This document shows positions 31,182-41,621 of a stretch of DNA of 64,000 nucleotides, piece by piece (the stretch's first letter is position 1; each line of letters opens with the position of its first letter). The DNA comes from Botryococcus braunii. Lineage: Eukaryota > Chlorophyta > Trebouxiophyceae. Under the pieces are notes generated by a model. That model made no database searches. It was not told where the DNA came from and worked only from the letters and a program-made list of their open reading frames with translations. The stretch covers positions 541,540 to 605,539 of the forward strand of contig KV908352.1 in assembly GCA_002005505.1 (NCBI GenBank), given 5' to 3'. The translations under genes were made by a program, and so were the position numbers.

Positions 31182-31906
31182 TATTAGATCCTATGGGCAT
31201 TCGACGACACATGTCACACAGCAGGTAGGTCGTGAAAAATGTTGACTCCCAGCTACAGCTTTACAGTCCATAGACGATTGAATGCTAGCATTAAAACATT
31301 AACAGTGACATTAAAAAGCGCTTTTTAATGTCACAACTCATGGACATGCCCAAGCACCTTTAGTGCCCTGTGAAATCTTCCATTCCAGTTCGTTACATGA
31401 TGGTCTGACAGTGTGCATTAAGTTCAACATCCACAGATACCCTCCTGATGGCTGAGAACGAGAACCTTCCTACACTCAATCAAGCCTCCGTCCCTTCGCT
31501 GTTTGGGAGGCTTGATTGTACACTAAGATGGTTCACTCAATTTAAGCAACCACACATGTACCAATTACACGCCACGTGCTACCTCGTCACACCTGTAACA
31601 CAGCAGACAGGTCGTGAAAAATGTCGCCTCCCAGCTACAGTCCGTAGACGACTGCCTGCTGTTTAACGGCACAAGTCATGGACATGCACTAGCACCTTTA
31701 GTGCCCTGTGAACTTTTCCATTCCAGTTGCCAAACTTTTCTGAAGATAGCAGCCTAAAGAGTTCATTAACAAATTCTATATCATTATGTATCTTATGTTC
31801 GATGATGAGCTCGTACACACTAGTACCTTATGTTCGTCCTACCTTGTACACCAGAAGATCACCTAACGCACAAGGCACCATATTAGTATGTTCACACAAG
31901 TCAACA
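31182..31906 (-). repeat. Copia LTR remnant (third LTR type)
   Basis: About 725 bp ending ...AGTCAACA on the plus strand. It is similar in design to the C/E LTRs: two copies of a CACAGCAG-AGGTCGTGAAAAATGT block near 31205 and 31595, and ATAAGGTAC-like words near the end. It carries its own 30-bp palindrome at 31305-31334. No coding body remains. Confidence 0.75.
31305..31334. repeat. Perfect 30-bp palindrome
   Basis: GTGACATTAAAAAGC and its complement without spacer, inside the LTR remnant. It is absent from the second copy of the LTR's internal repeat. Confidence 0.9.
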
Positions 31907-32024
31907 GGATTTGTTAAAAGTCAAAAGCTCTCCAGGTGCGGCTCGTTAAGGTCATTGTCTACGAAGACACCTGTATTACAGTGACAGACAAATGTGCATA
32001 CATGAACAACCCAAACATATAGAC

Positions 32025-33066
32025 TGTTACGTATTGAGTGGAGGCTGCCGTAACTGTCAACGGTACGTTTGCATGCAGAGAGTCATATCCTGTGAACACC
32101 ACCTTTCAATGTCAATAACTATCTAGATCAGTGCTCGCACTGCCATCTAGATCTGCCGACTGCTCTCTTCCAAGGCGCCCTTTGCCCTCAGCAGTCACAG
32201 GACTTTCACGGCCACTCCCTACCGTACTCTACTAGCCAGTGTGTACCTCTCAACACACAAGTAGCATTCACTGTTCGCAAACAGCAACAAGCAAGCTTTC
32301 CAGTTCCAGTATTGTTATGTGCAAGTTATCCTTTTAACCTGAAACCATACAATACTGAGCAGTCACATAAAAGCTTGGAGCTCGAGCACGATGTATTCCA
32401 CATCCATTCGACTCTTACAATGGTTAGATATATTTACCTGTGAACACCACCTTTCAACGTCAATAACTATCTAGATCCAGTGCTCGCACTGCCATCTAGA
32501 TCTGCCTGCAACCCGGGCGTTACGTCTTACTGGCGTGTTCATCAATGTTCATTAAATATATCTAAACCACTGTCAAACAACTCACTGACTATCATCATGC
32601 GTGCACGTACTCACTGCTCTCTTCCAAGGCGCCCTTTGCCCTCAGCAGTCACAGGAGTTTCACGGCCACTCCCTACCGTACTGCACATAACATGTGAAGC
32701 CATCAGGTTTCTAACTCAAACATTTATCCAAAACAGCAGAGGCTTGCTTGCATTGCGTGACAGCACTCACCGCTACTAGCCAGTGTGTACCTCTCAACAC
32801 ACAAGTAGCATTCACTGTTCGCAAACAGCAACAAGCAAGCTTTCCAGTTCCTTTTCATCATACACATGTAATACGTCAAGATCAAAGCTGAATCAGTATA
32901 CATGTGTATAAACCCTGCGATCGCAGCCAAACAGCTGCGACCGTTACTATCTGCCGCAGATCGCAAACTTACCAGTATTGTTATGTGCAAGTTATCCTTT
33001 TAACCTGAAACCATACAATACTGATCAGTCACATAAAAGCTTGGAGCTCGAGCACGATGTATTCCA
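32025..33066 (-). repeat. 3' LTR of element H (boundary approximate)
   Basis: Matches 38005-39069. It contains an internal partial duplication: CCTGTGAACACCACCTTTCAA at 32089 and 32437, and the CTCTCTTCCAAGGCGCCCTTTG block twice. It starts TGTTACGTATTGAG. Confidence 0.8.
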
Positions 33067-33521
33067 CATCCATTCGACTGCCAAGAAGGTTCGCGATGTG
33101 GCGTTTCTATGCTTCCTGATCGTAACCGACAGTAACGATACACATCCCTTCGGGATGCCGTACCGTACTGCATGGCCACATAAACAACCCTGACTTGGCC
33201 CTATGCCAACATGTAACTCTACGGTTACACCAGGTGTTCTAAACAAACAGACATGTACACACTCAATGGAGCCTTTGACTTGTGACCACACCGTCACTTG
33301 TACAAGACCTGTACTGCATGGAGGTCACTATATGATCATCCTGACTGATCAACACGCATTACCCTAGATACGCAATCAGCGTATCTGCTCCCTTGTACTC
33401 CACTCGTGGAGAAGTTCAAGTTATATAATGTTTCCTAAAACCACTTGGTAAACTGATAGAGCCCTTGAATATTCGACCTTGTATCCAGGTACGTTTCACG
33501 TAACTATACGTACTTATCAGT
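33067..33521. other. Element H interior without recognisable coding
   Basis: RNase H should lie here, but no GYVDADYAGD, AEF or DNQ motif is visible on either strand. Deleted or decayed beyond recognition. Confidence 0.5.
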
Positions 33522-34522
33522 TTACACAGCATAGACATCATGACATGTACAGACAAGGCAAAGGGTTTCCCATGACACGCAGTTTTCACAAATACTGAGT
33601 ATCTCCCATACCACTAGGCATTTATGCATGTGAGACGAGGGAATTGAGCACACCACATGAATGGCATACCCTGTGGGGCAGTTGTCGCTCTCTTTGAAGC
33701 CTTCCCCTTCGTGATCACGCTTGATTTCACTTCCGAGGAAATTCTTCACTTCCCCCAAATCGTGAACCTTGAATTTAGCCTTCAGCTCATCTTTGATCTC
33801 TGCTACTCTCTCACCCACTTTTGCAGATAATTAACAAATCATCTACATACGTGACAATGAACGTTCGGTCATCACCCCTTCCGGAGTCCAAGAACAAGGC
33901 CGGATCGCTCCTACACGCCTTGGATCCCATCTCTCCCAGATCCTTGGTTAACCTCTTGTGCCATGCACGAGGTGCCTCCTTGAGGCCATAAAGGGCCTTC
34001 TTCAAGCGGAACACCTCTTTCTTGTCCCCATTTGAAAAACCAGGAGGCTGCGTTACGTAGACCTCCTCTTCCAATTCACCGTTGAGGAACGCAGTCTTGA
34101 TATCCACTTAGTGAATTTCAAGATTTTCGGTTGCTGCACTATTCAGCAACACTCTTCTACACGCATGCGTGCTTACAGGTGCAAAGGTTTGGTCAGAGTC
34201 CACACGTTCCACCTGCCTACATGTCATCCGGTTTAAGGCACAGCTCGTGGCACAGGGCTGTACAGCCCTGTGCCACGAGCTGTGCCTTAAACTGGATGAC
34301 ATCACCATATTCATCCGTCGTTAAAGCAAACACCCATATCAGAGGGATTACTTTTGCCCCTTCTGGTCTCCTTACAACCTCGTATGTGTCGCACTCCTCA
34401 ATGGCGTCGAGCTCTTCTTGCATTGCTTGCTTCCAATACTCCTTTTGGGGACTGGCAAGTGCTTCCCCAATATGCTTTGGCACGGACAACTCTGACGCCT
34501 TCATTTTTACCTCATCCACCAC
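33522..34522 (-). pseudogene. pol: Reverse transcriptase of element H
   Basis: RT in fragments: EYWKQAMQEELDAIEECDTY, VIPLIWVFALTTD and QFKAQLVAQGC (34217-34522); FAPVSTHACRRVLLNSAAT (about 34140-34195); [35 protein letters not shown] and [10 protein letters not shown] (33811-34107); KFKVHDLGEVKNFLGSEI (to 33522). An 82-bp palindrome at 34221-34302 interrupts the frame just after VAQGC. A TAG replaces the Q of HQVDIKTAF near 34109, and a further frame change occurs near 33815. Confidence 0.85.
34221..34302. repeat. 82-bp near-perfect palindrome inside RT
   Basis: 41-bp arms with one mismatch and no spacer, centred at GCTGT/ACAGC (34261/34262). One arm is normal RT coding sequence (the FKAQLVAQGC end). 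The other is its inverted copy. Confidence 0.95.
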
Positions 34523-34956
34523 TACAGCATGAGCTTTGAGCTGTGTGTGATATGCACCAGGGACATACTTATCAGGCGGGCCAACTCTCTCTCTCTAAAA
34601 TCGTAACGCTCACCACCTCTTCCCCTCTCTTCACCTTCTTCATTCTCATGCTGTTCTTCATTTCTTTCACCAGCCTGTCCTAGGCTTTCATCATCACCAC
34701 TCCCCTCATCATGAACTTCTTCATCAGGCACTTCTGCTGCTGGTGGTTCTGCAGGAAGCTGCTGCAGCACCTCACGCGCTCGCAACATGACTTCGTGCAG
34801 GTTGCCCGCTCGGAAATTCGGATCCGCTGCCAATTCGCGAGGGGCGTCAATCGCTTTCTCCAATGCCTCATCCGAGACATCTTCTTCTTTATGAAACAAT
34901 CCTTCAACCCCTATTTCCGGCTGTGAAGATGGTGGCAGTACCACCGAATAACCCAA
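34523..34956 (-). pseudogene. pol: Integrase-RT linker of element H
   Basis: An open frame rich in Glu, Gln and Gly (EVPDEEVHDEGSGDDESLGQ and similar), joining the integrase C-terminus to RT. Low complexity; no catalytic motif. Its N-terminal part has VVLPPSSQPEIG and REVLQQLPAEPPAAE. Confidence 0.6.
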
Positions 34957-34973
34957 CTCATCCTCAATGAACC

Positions 34974-36042
34974 TTACATCTTACTCACCACAACTTTGCC
35001 CTTTACCAGGATCCGATAAGCCTTGGATCCTGTTTCGTACCCAACAAACATGCCAGCAACCGACCGAGGGCCCAATGCAGACAGCTGCCTGTCAGGCACC
35101 TTTACATATGCCAGACAACCCCACACTCTCAAATGAGCAACAGAAGGTTTTCTGCCATAGAAGGCCTCAAGTGGGCACAATGCTTTCCCACTAACGGCAC
35201 TCAAATTTAGCACCGAACCACTGTGTGAGCTGCTTCAGCCCAGAGTTCAGGCCCTGCCTCTGCAGCAAGAAGCAGGGCCCTCACCCGCTCCTTTATCACC
35301 CTTATCATTCTCTCCACCTTCCCATTCTGTTGGGGTGTATAGGGAGCAGAGGTCTGATGCGTGATACCTTTTCGAGCAAAGAAATCTGCCAGCTCATGAT
35401 TCACAAATTCAGTACCTCTATCCGTCCTAACAGTGCCAACTTTACACTTGGTTGACACTTCCCAATTTAATAGGACTTCTTGAACAAGTGCCCCTACCTC
35501 AGTCTTTGAACTGAGGGTTCTGACTTGGACTCTATGCGAGAAGTCGTCCAAAAGGACCAGCATGTACTTCTCCCCATTCAGGCCAGCCACTGGCAGGTCA
35601 CCAACTACGTCCATGTGGACCAGCTAAAGTCTTTCGGTTGACTCAGCCGCATTGGAGGGAGGTGTGGGCGTCCTAGTCTGCTTCCCCCGAATGCACCCAT
35701 CACAGTGAGTCCCCACCCTCTCCACCTCACTCACACTTCCTTTCACATCATTGACAAGCTGTTCTTCATCATTCTTGTCATGCATACTATTCCCGGATGT
35801 CCCAACCGTTTATGCCACAGCTCTGTCTCCTCTCTTGTAGTAACTAAATGTGCTGCCGCCCCTCCCCATGCACACAGCCCATTTTTATGTGACAGAAAGT
35901 ACAAGCTTCCCTTTGACTCAATGTCACACACAAATTCGTTGGCCTGGCACATGACGGCTACATATTCCCCTTTGTCATTCACGGCAAACGTGCAGCCGTC
36001 CTTGACAGCAGCTGAAACTGACAACAAGTTATGTCGGCACAT
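34974..36042 (-). pseudogene. pol: Pre-integrase and integrase of element H
   Basis: Pieces in order: NLLSVSAAVKDGCTFAVND and ELWHKRLGHPG (35743-36042), a break with stops around 35620-35740 that still holds CDGCIRGKQTRTPT-like residues, then the core 35207-35614 with GDLPVAGLNGEKY, VRTDRGTEFVN and SAPYTPQQNGKVERMIRV. The C-terminal region (34974-35213) has CPLEAFYGRKPSVAHLRVWG and GMFVGYETGSKAYR. Catalytic D and E are visible. The protein is clearly divergent from the other Copia lineages here. Confidence 0.8.
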
Positions 36043-37224
36043 ATTCCACTTGTGTCAGCAACACGCTTCCCCCACCTTCTACTGACAGACACACATTTCC
36101 CTGTGCCTTTCTCAAGGCCTCACCATCACTTGAAGCCAGACCCAGTGGTTTAGCCTCATCATACACAACAACGTTGGACATCAAACGCAAATCGTTGCAT
36201 ATATGGTTGGTAGCTCCCGTGTCAACTATCCATTGGCCTTCCCCTGTGTTTTGCAATTGTGCTGACGCCATCCCTGCCCTAGGATTCATCTCCTCACCAG
36301 TATGTGAGTTACCTCGGTTTGGTGGGCGCACAAGCTTTGGGTAGTTCACTCTAATGTGCCCCTTTTCACCACACTCAGAACACGTCCGACTCTCCTGTCT
36401 GGCAGTCGGACCCGGCATGCGGACGACCGCCGCCCTTGGTGCCCTTGGTTGCTGATCATTAAAACCTATCGTTTTTGCAACCACCCTTATCGCCGCCAAT
36501 GTTTGAGTGACGTCACAAGTGGCAGTGGATGATGACAAACTTTTCTGTGGGCACCAAACTGCCAAGGAAGGCATTTCAAAATGGACTTTTTCAGTTTTGC
36601 TTGAGTAACCGGCACATTGTTATCATTTAACCTTCTAGCCAGCAGCTCCTTCCTTGCCACATATTCTTCAAGGGTACCGTCATTTTCCGTTACCTCATTA
36701 TCCAATAACTCAAGCCACTGATCATTTATTTTTAAATTGGCCCCCCCTTGAAACTGACTCATGATCCATTTGAATGCCACCACAGCTGACACAGCAAATG
36801 CCACTTTCTGAGCCCACACTTGCGGAACCTTCTGCAGCAACAAATGCAATGCCACTGCATCTCCTTTAGTACCTGGCATGGATGTCTTTAAACACTCCAA
36901 TACATTACGGCTCACTGCACAGTGAAACACATTCTGTTTCCAGACATCCAAAGATAAACCCAAACGATCTAAAGGAGTTGTAACCTGCAAGCTCGAGTTC
37001 ACAGTACTCGTCGGATCCTTCCGGCCAGATGTACTGGCCGGTTCAGATCCCCTTGCCATTGCTCCTCCATTTCCTGAACCTCCTCCCAAGTCAGTCGCTG
37101 CAACCCCATCAATGGTTCCAGCCACCCAGGTGATATCCCCTGGTGGGTCAGGAAATAATCCGAGTGTAGGCGCAATGGGTTCAGTCCCAGCTCCTCCACT
37201 TCCCCCATGGTGGTACACGGTCAA
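36029..37224 (-). pseudogene. gag: Gag and protease of element H
   Basis: Gag region 36487-37224 with LGLSLDVWKQNVFHCAVS, MPGTKGDAVALHLLLQKVPQ and INDQWLELLDNEV. A frame change follows to 36029-36574, with a zinc-knuckle relic CSECGEKGHIRVNY (the final cysteine is tyrosine) and protease GQWIVDTGATNHICND. A frameshift near 36500-36570 separates the two. Confidence 0.8.
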
Positions 37225-37273
37225 ACACCGCCTTGCTTTGCCCTGGGTGAATACGAAAGTGGAATTGCATCAG

Positions 37274-37978
37274 TTAAATATACACTTGATACTCTCTGTA
37301 CCACCTGGACACCTGTCCTGCTCCCTCCCTTCCCTCAACAATTCCTCTGTTGAGATAAAATAGAGGAATGCCCGGCACTGGACCGTCTGCAGTAAACTTT
37401 AATAGTTCCTGCAAACGATTCCACAGTTTCAGGAAATAATACACTTCCCAATCTTCTTTGGGAAGACTCCTCCCGTAAAGCTCTGCAGCCTCCTCTACCA
37501 GGCTAGCCTGAAGCGGATCACAAGTTACGATTAATTCCTCCCACTTTACCAACACTGGCTCTACTTCCAGCTATTCAAGTTGAGCCAAAAAAGCAGGTGG
37601 AATGTTCCCTTCACCCAAGACAGACCCTTCCCCACCTTCACAAGTTTTGATGAAGATATAATTTGCACGTGCAACAGGATCAGGAAGGTTGTTCAAAACA
37701 ATATCCTTGTGGTGTACAATTGGCCTCTGAAATTGTCCCTTGGGTACACCTGGCCTTTCAATGTGGATATACAGACCAGGATCACCAAAATAATCAGGGA
37801 CTTCAGAATTAGCCCTGACAAAAGGAATGGGGTACTCTGAATATTCAGGTCTTCTCGGATGTTGTTGGCGCAGTGCAGGTCGTAGTCCTCTTCCCCTTGC
37901 TGGTACGAATGGTCTCGGTGTCCTTTGTTCTTCCGGCTCTGGTGTATCCTCGATCAAGATGGCCTCTTCCTCTGGCAT
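37274..37978 (-). pseudogene. Pre-gag ORF1 of element H
   Basis: An open frame of 235 codons with a single TAG (after FLAQLE, about 37573), beginning MPEEEAILIEDTPEPEEQ only about 10 bp from the primer site. Segments ANYIFIKTCEGGEGS, IPPAF, VKWEELIVTCDPLQ and LPKEDWEVYYFLKLWNRLQE line up in order and spacing with ERAFIIKDFVSRAYGQGS, TPPQWF, VTEWECSFINGDPG and GTDKEEFWAERAAYSAVE of ORF1 in element B. The alignment is by eye and weak in identity, but position and order agree. Function unknown. Confidence 0.6.
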
Positions 37979-37988
37979 GCAGCAAGCA

Positions 37989-38002
37989 GTGGGCCCAGAA
38001 CC
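37989..38002 (-). promoter_or_regulatory. Primer binding site of element H
   Basis: The minus strand GGTTCTGGGCCCAC differs by one base from the site of the other elements (A to C, within the complement of the CAU anticodon). Confidence 0.7.
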
Positions 38003-38004
38003 TT

Positions 38005-39069
38005 TGTTATGTATTGAGTGGAGGCTGCCGTAACTGTCAACGGTACGTTTGCATGCAGAAAGTCATATCCTGTGAACACCACCTTTCAATGTCAATAACT
38101 ATATAGATCTATCTAGATCAGTGCTCGCACTGCCATCTAGATCTGCCGACTGCTCTCTTCCAAGGCGCGCTTTGCCCTCAGCAGTCACAGGACTTTCACG
38201 GCCACTCCCTACTGTACTCTACTAGCCAGTGTGTACCTCTCAACACACAAGTAGCATTCACTGTTCGCAAACAGCAACAAGCAAGCTTTCCAGTTCCAGT
38301 ATTGTTATGTGCAAGTTATCCTTTTAACCTGAAACCATACAATACTGAGCAGTCACATAAACGCCTGGAGCTCGAGCACGATGTACTCCACATCCATTCG
38401 ACTCTTACAATGGTTAGATATAATTACCTGTGAACACCACCTTTCAACGTCAATAACTATCTAGATCAGTGCTCGCACTGCCATCTAGATCTGCCTGCAA
38501 CGTTGCAGGTTAACCCGGGCGTTACGTCTTACTGGCGTGTTCATCAATGTTCATTAAATATATCTAAACCACTGTCAATAAACTCACTGACTATCATCAT
38601 GCGTGCACGTACCGACTGCTCTCTTCCAAGGCGCCCTTTGCCCTCAGCAGTCACAGCAGTTTCACGGCCACTCCCTACCGTACTGCACATAACATGTGAA
38701 GCCATCAGGTTTCTTACTCAAACATTTACCCAAAACAGCAGAGGCTTGCTTGCATTGCGTGACAGCACTCACCGCTACTAGCCAGTGTGTACCTCTCAAC
38801 ACACAAGTAGCATTCACTGTTCGCAAACAGCAACAAGCAAGCTGTCTAGTTCCTTTTCATCATACACATGTAATACGTCAAGATCAAAGCTGAGATCAGT
38901 ATACATGTGTATAAACCCTGCGATCGCAGCCAAATGGCTGCGGCCGTTACTATCTGCCGCAGATCGCAAACTTACCAGTATTGTTATGTGCAAGTTATCC
39001 TTTTAACCTGAAACCATACAATACTGAGCAGTCACATAAAAGCTTGGAGCTCGACCACGATGTATTCCA
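38005..39069 (-). repeat. 5' LTR of element H (outer boundary approximate)
   Basis: Starts TGTTATGTATTGAG on the plus strand two bases after the primer site, and is collinear with 32025-33066 apart from small indels. Similarity ends at TGTATTCCAC. Confidence 0.8.
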
Positions 39070-39396
39070 CGAGCCATCTGCCGAACAGCTCCTCCTAGCT
39101 CGATAACGCGTTATGCACGATCACAGATCATACCAGAAAGGTGTACTTTATCACCACACCTTAAATGTGAAGTACACTTTCCACACTCACGAGATACATA
39201 CTCACGCTATATCTCACAGTCTTACCATACACGTGTACACTCGCGATAGGATCACTATCACACTTCCTTGAACTTCACCGAGACCTTGAATTGCATGATG
39301 GCCTGTGAGCCCCTACCTTCCATGGAGAGCTCTCTCTCTCTCCAGGTCTCCTAGTACATAACAGCAATTTTTGTGTCCTGATGCAGGCGTTTTCTT

Positions 39397-39891
39397 ATGC
39401 ACATCATATGTCCCTTCGTCCAGTTAAGTGACGTGCCTAAAACCAATGATATGAATCAGAGAGAGAGCACACATACTTACGTACATGTGCATCCGTACAT
39501 CCGGATCCGTACCTTATGCTCTCTCTCAATATACAACACTGAACCTGAAGTTCATTTGGCCGCGCACGAGCGCTGGTGCCAGTTTTGGATGGCCGTCACC
39601 AACGACGTCTTCCAGGACAGCGCCAGTAGCATTGGCCGGCCTATTCAGGATCCAAATGAAGTGCAAAACAGATTGGGTGGCCTGCCTACTGAAACTTCGG
39701 GCGAAATCATGCATGCTATCAAGACAGACAACAGGGTTGTGCTGCATGACATCTTCAACTCAGGTCATATTGTTCAAGGTGGTGGATCTGGTGGCCGTCC
39801 CCCAACGGACGGAAAGTTTAAAGTAATGAACAAAGTGGCTCATGGGTGGAATGCTTACGTTGCTCTCATGCAACATTTCATGTCGCATTAA
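39397..39891 (+). CDS. Hypothetical coding exon (last exon?)
   Basis: An open frame ending TAA at 39891. The stretch from about 39550 (EVHLAAHERWCQFWMAVTND, then VQNRLGGLPTETSGEIMHAI and MNKVAHGWNAYVALMQHFMSH) has a balanced, globular composition unlike the flanking repeats. Upstream residues (THTYVHVHPYIRI) look like translated simple sequence and may be intron or UTR. TTTCTTATG... and TCGTCCAG at about 39405-39425 could be a splice acceptor. No family was recognised. Confidence 0.4.
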   Translation: MHIICPFVQLSDVPKTNDMNQRESTHTYVHVHPYIRIRTLCSLSIYNTEPEVHLAAHERWCQFWMAVTNDVFQDSASSIGRPIQDPNEVQNRLGGLPTETSGEIMHAIKTDNRVVLHDIFNSGHIVQGGGSGGRPPTDGKFKVMNKVAHGWNAYVALMQHFMSH

Positions 39892-40919
39892 TGTCTGAGA
39901 CATTCTGGCAAAGTTTGGTGACCTTTTGTTATCTATAAAGGTCATGTGCTGTATTGTCATTCTTTGCATACTGGATGGTGGCTTTGAATTTGACCATCAG
40001 CGGATTTTTTGGTGTTTTCATTTTTGGAATCTGCATTATTTTGTTTAGCTCGGCAAAGGATTTGGTAAATCAAGTGTGCAGAAGACATTTCAGTGGTACA
40101 TACAACAGTGGTACATTCAGGGTCAACAAACTCTATATAGGAGTAGATAGCAGTGGCATATTCAGGGGAAAGAACATCTACAGGAGTGGTATATGTAGGA
40201 TATCGCGGGGACCATTGTAATATCGCAGGTACACGTACCCGAGTAGGTGGACACGTCTCATGAATAACCCACAAAAAACACTGGCAAGTATGCAAAATAA
40301 TGGCACACCAATAATGACCCCTAAAAGGCCAAATAGTGGTCTAAGCATACTTGTTGCGGACGCAATTTACTGTAGACGCACTGTTACCACAAGTACGTGT
40401 GGGGATTGGCACGAAGGAATCCCATCTTGTCTCGCTGTTTCATTACAACCATTGCGTCTGGAGGTCATGAGCACCGCCCCCTTCTGACCCAATAGCTAAT
40501 ATCAACTTCCGACAGGGTCCAGCCGGGGGGGGGGGGGGGGGGGAGCATTTCTTCTAACAGCTCTTGACCTCTTTTTTGGTCAATTGGTGAGAACAGATAT
40601 TTTTGATCATTATAAGTTTTTCTTGCACCTGACGAAAAGCAGTAGAATCAATAAGACCCACATGTGTACAGCTATCGTTTGCTATGGTCTCTCCTGAACA
40701 CTCACAGGAACCCAGGTCAATGTTGACGTTGCAACTATTCTATACAACACACTACATGAAGTATCGTAGACGCCATGCTTCTAATTTGTCTTGTCGGAAA
40801 CATTTGGTCCAAGTTTTCTCTTTGAACTTTTCTCTAACGTTCCTGGGGTTTTACATACCCCTGCTCAATCTCCCCTCCAACATACATATGTTGTACATGC
40901 ATGTGCACACGTGTGCACA

Positions 40920-40920
<1 letters not shown>
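39892..40920. other. No firm gene
   Basis: An 88-codon ORF at 39954-40220 has a hydrophobic N-terminus (residues 5-32) and degenerate SGTY/SGTF/SSGIF/RSGI repeats from a loose tandem at 40085-40200. I do not support it as a gene. Poly-G of about 17 lies at 40527-40543. Confidence 0.4.
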
Positions 40921-41220
<300 letters not shown>

Positions 41221-41263
41221 GCGCAACCCCAGGCTCTCCCTCTCCCCCTCCCTCCCTCTACAC

Positions 41264-41621
41264 TCACGGAGCTGATTGGCACTTACAATCTGCATGGGCC
41301 TCGATGACGATTCTGTCCGTCCCTGATCTAGATGTCATTGTCAGTATCGACATCATCATCATCAGTGTGAGCTTCAGATGCGGAACTTGCTCGACTGCCG
41401 GGCCAGAAGGTGAAGCACCAATGATTGGGACGCCACAGTTCCGGAACGGATGCCTGCTTGGGGGCTGAAGCTCCAAGGATGATAACTAAGAGTGCTGAAG
41501 CCGTGACAACCAATAGCTTCGTAGGCCACTCTAGTGTACGGCCAACGGCTCGTGTGATGGGATCCATCCTTACCCGATCTTGTTGCAAAGTCGAAACGGA
41601 GTGACTCCTTCCTGCCCGCAC
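41264..41621 (-). CDS. Small single-pass membrane ORF (hypothetical)
   Basis: A 97-codon maximal frame; ATG MDPITRAVGRTLEW at about 41563. A hydrophobic segment LLVVTASALLVIILGASA is followed by a polar region ending in an acidic tail (TDDDDVDTDND). It sits beside a microsatellite with no promoter or splice signal identified. It could be chance. Confidence 0.25.

Larger units (their letters stand above)
32025..39069 (-). mobile_element. Decayed Copia element H
   Basis: A minus-strand Copia element of a lineage distinct from A/B/G and C/D/F. Long terminal repeats of about 1.04-1.07 kb (32025 to about 33066 and 38005 to about 39069), primer site, ORF1, gag, protease, integrase and RT. RNase H is missing, and many stops and frameshifts are present. 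The LTR outer ends are uncertain because similarity fades after TGTATTCCA on both sides, and no TSD was found. Confidence 0.8.

Noticed and set aside
33067..33521. RNase H of element H
   Set aside because: No DADYAGD, AEF or DNQG-type motif was found in any frame.
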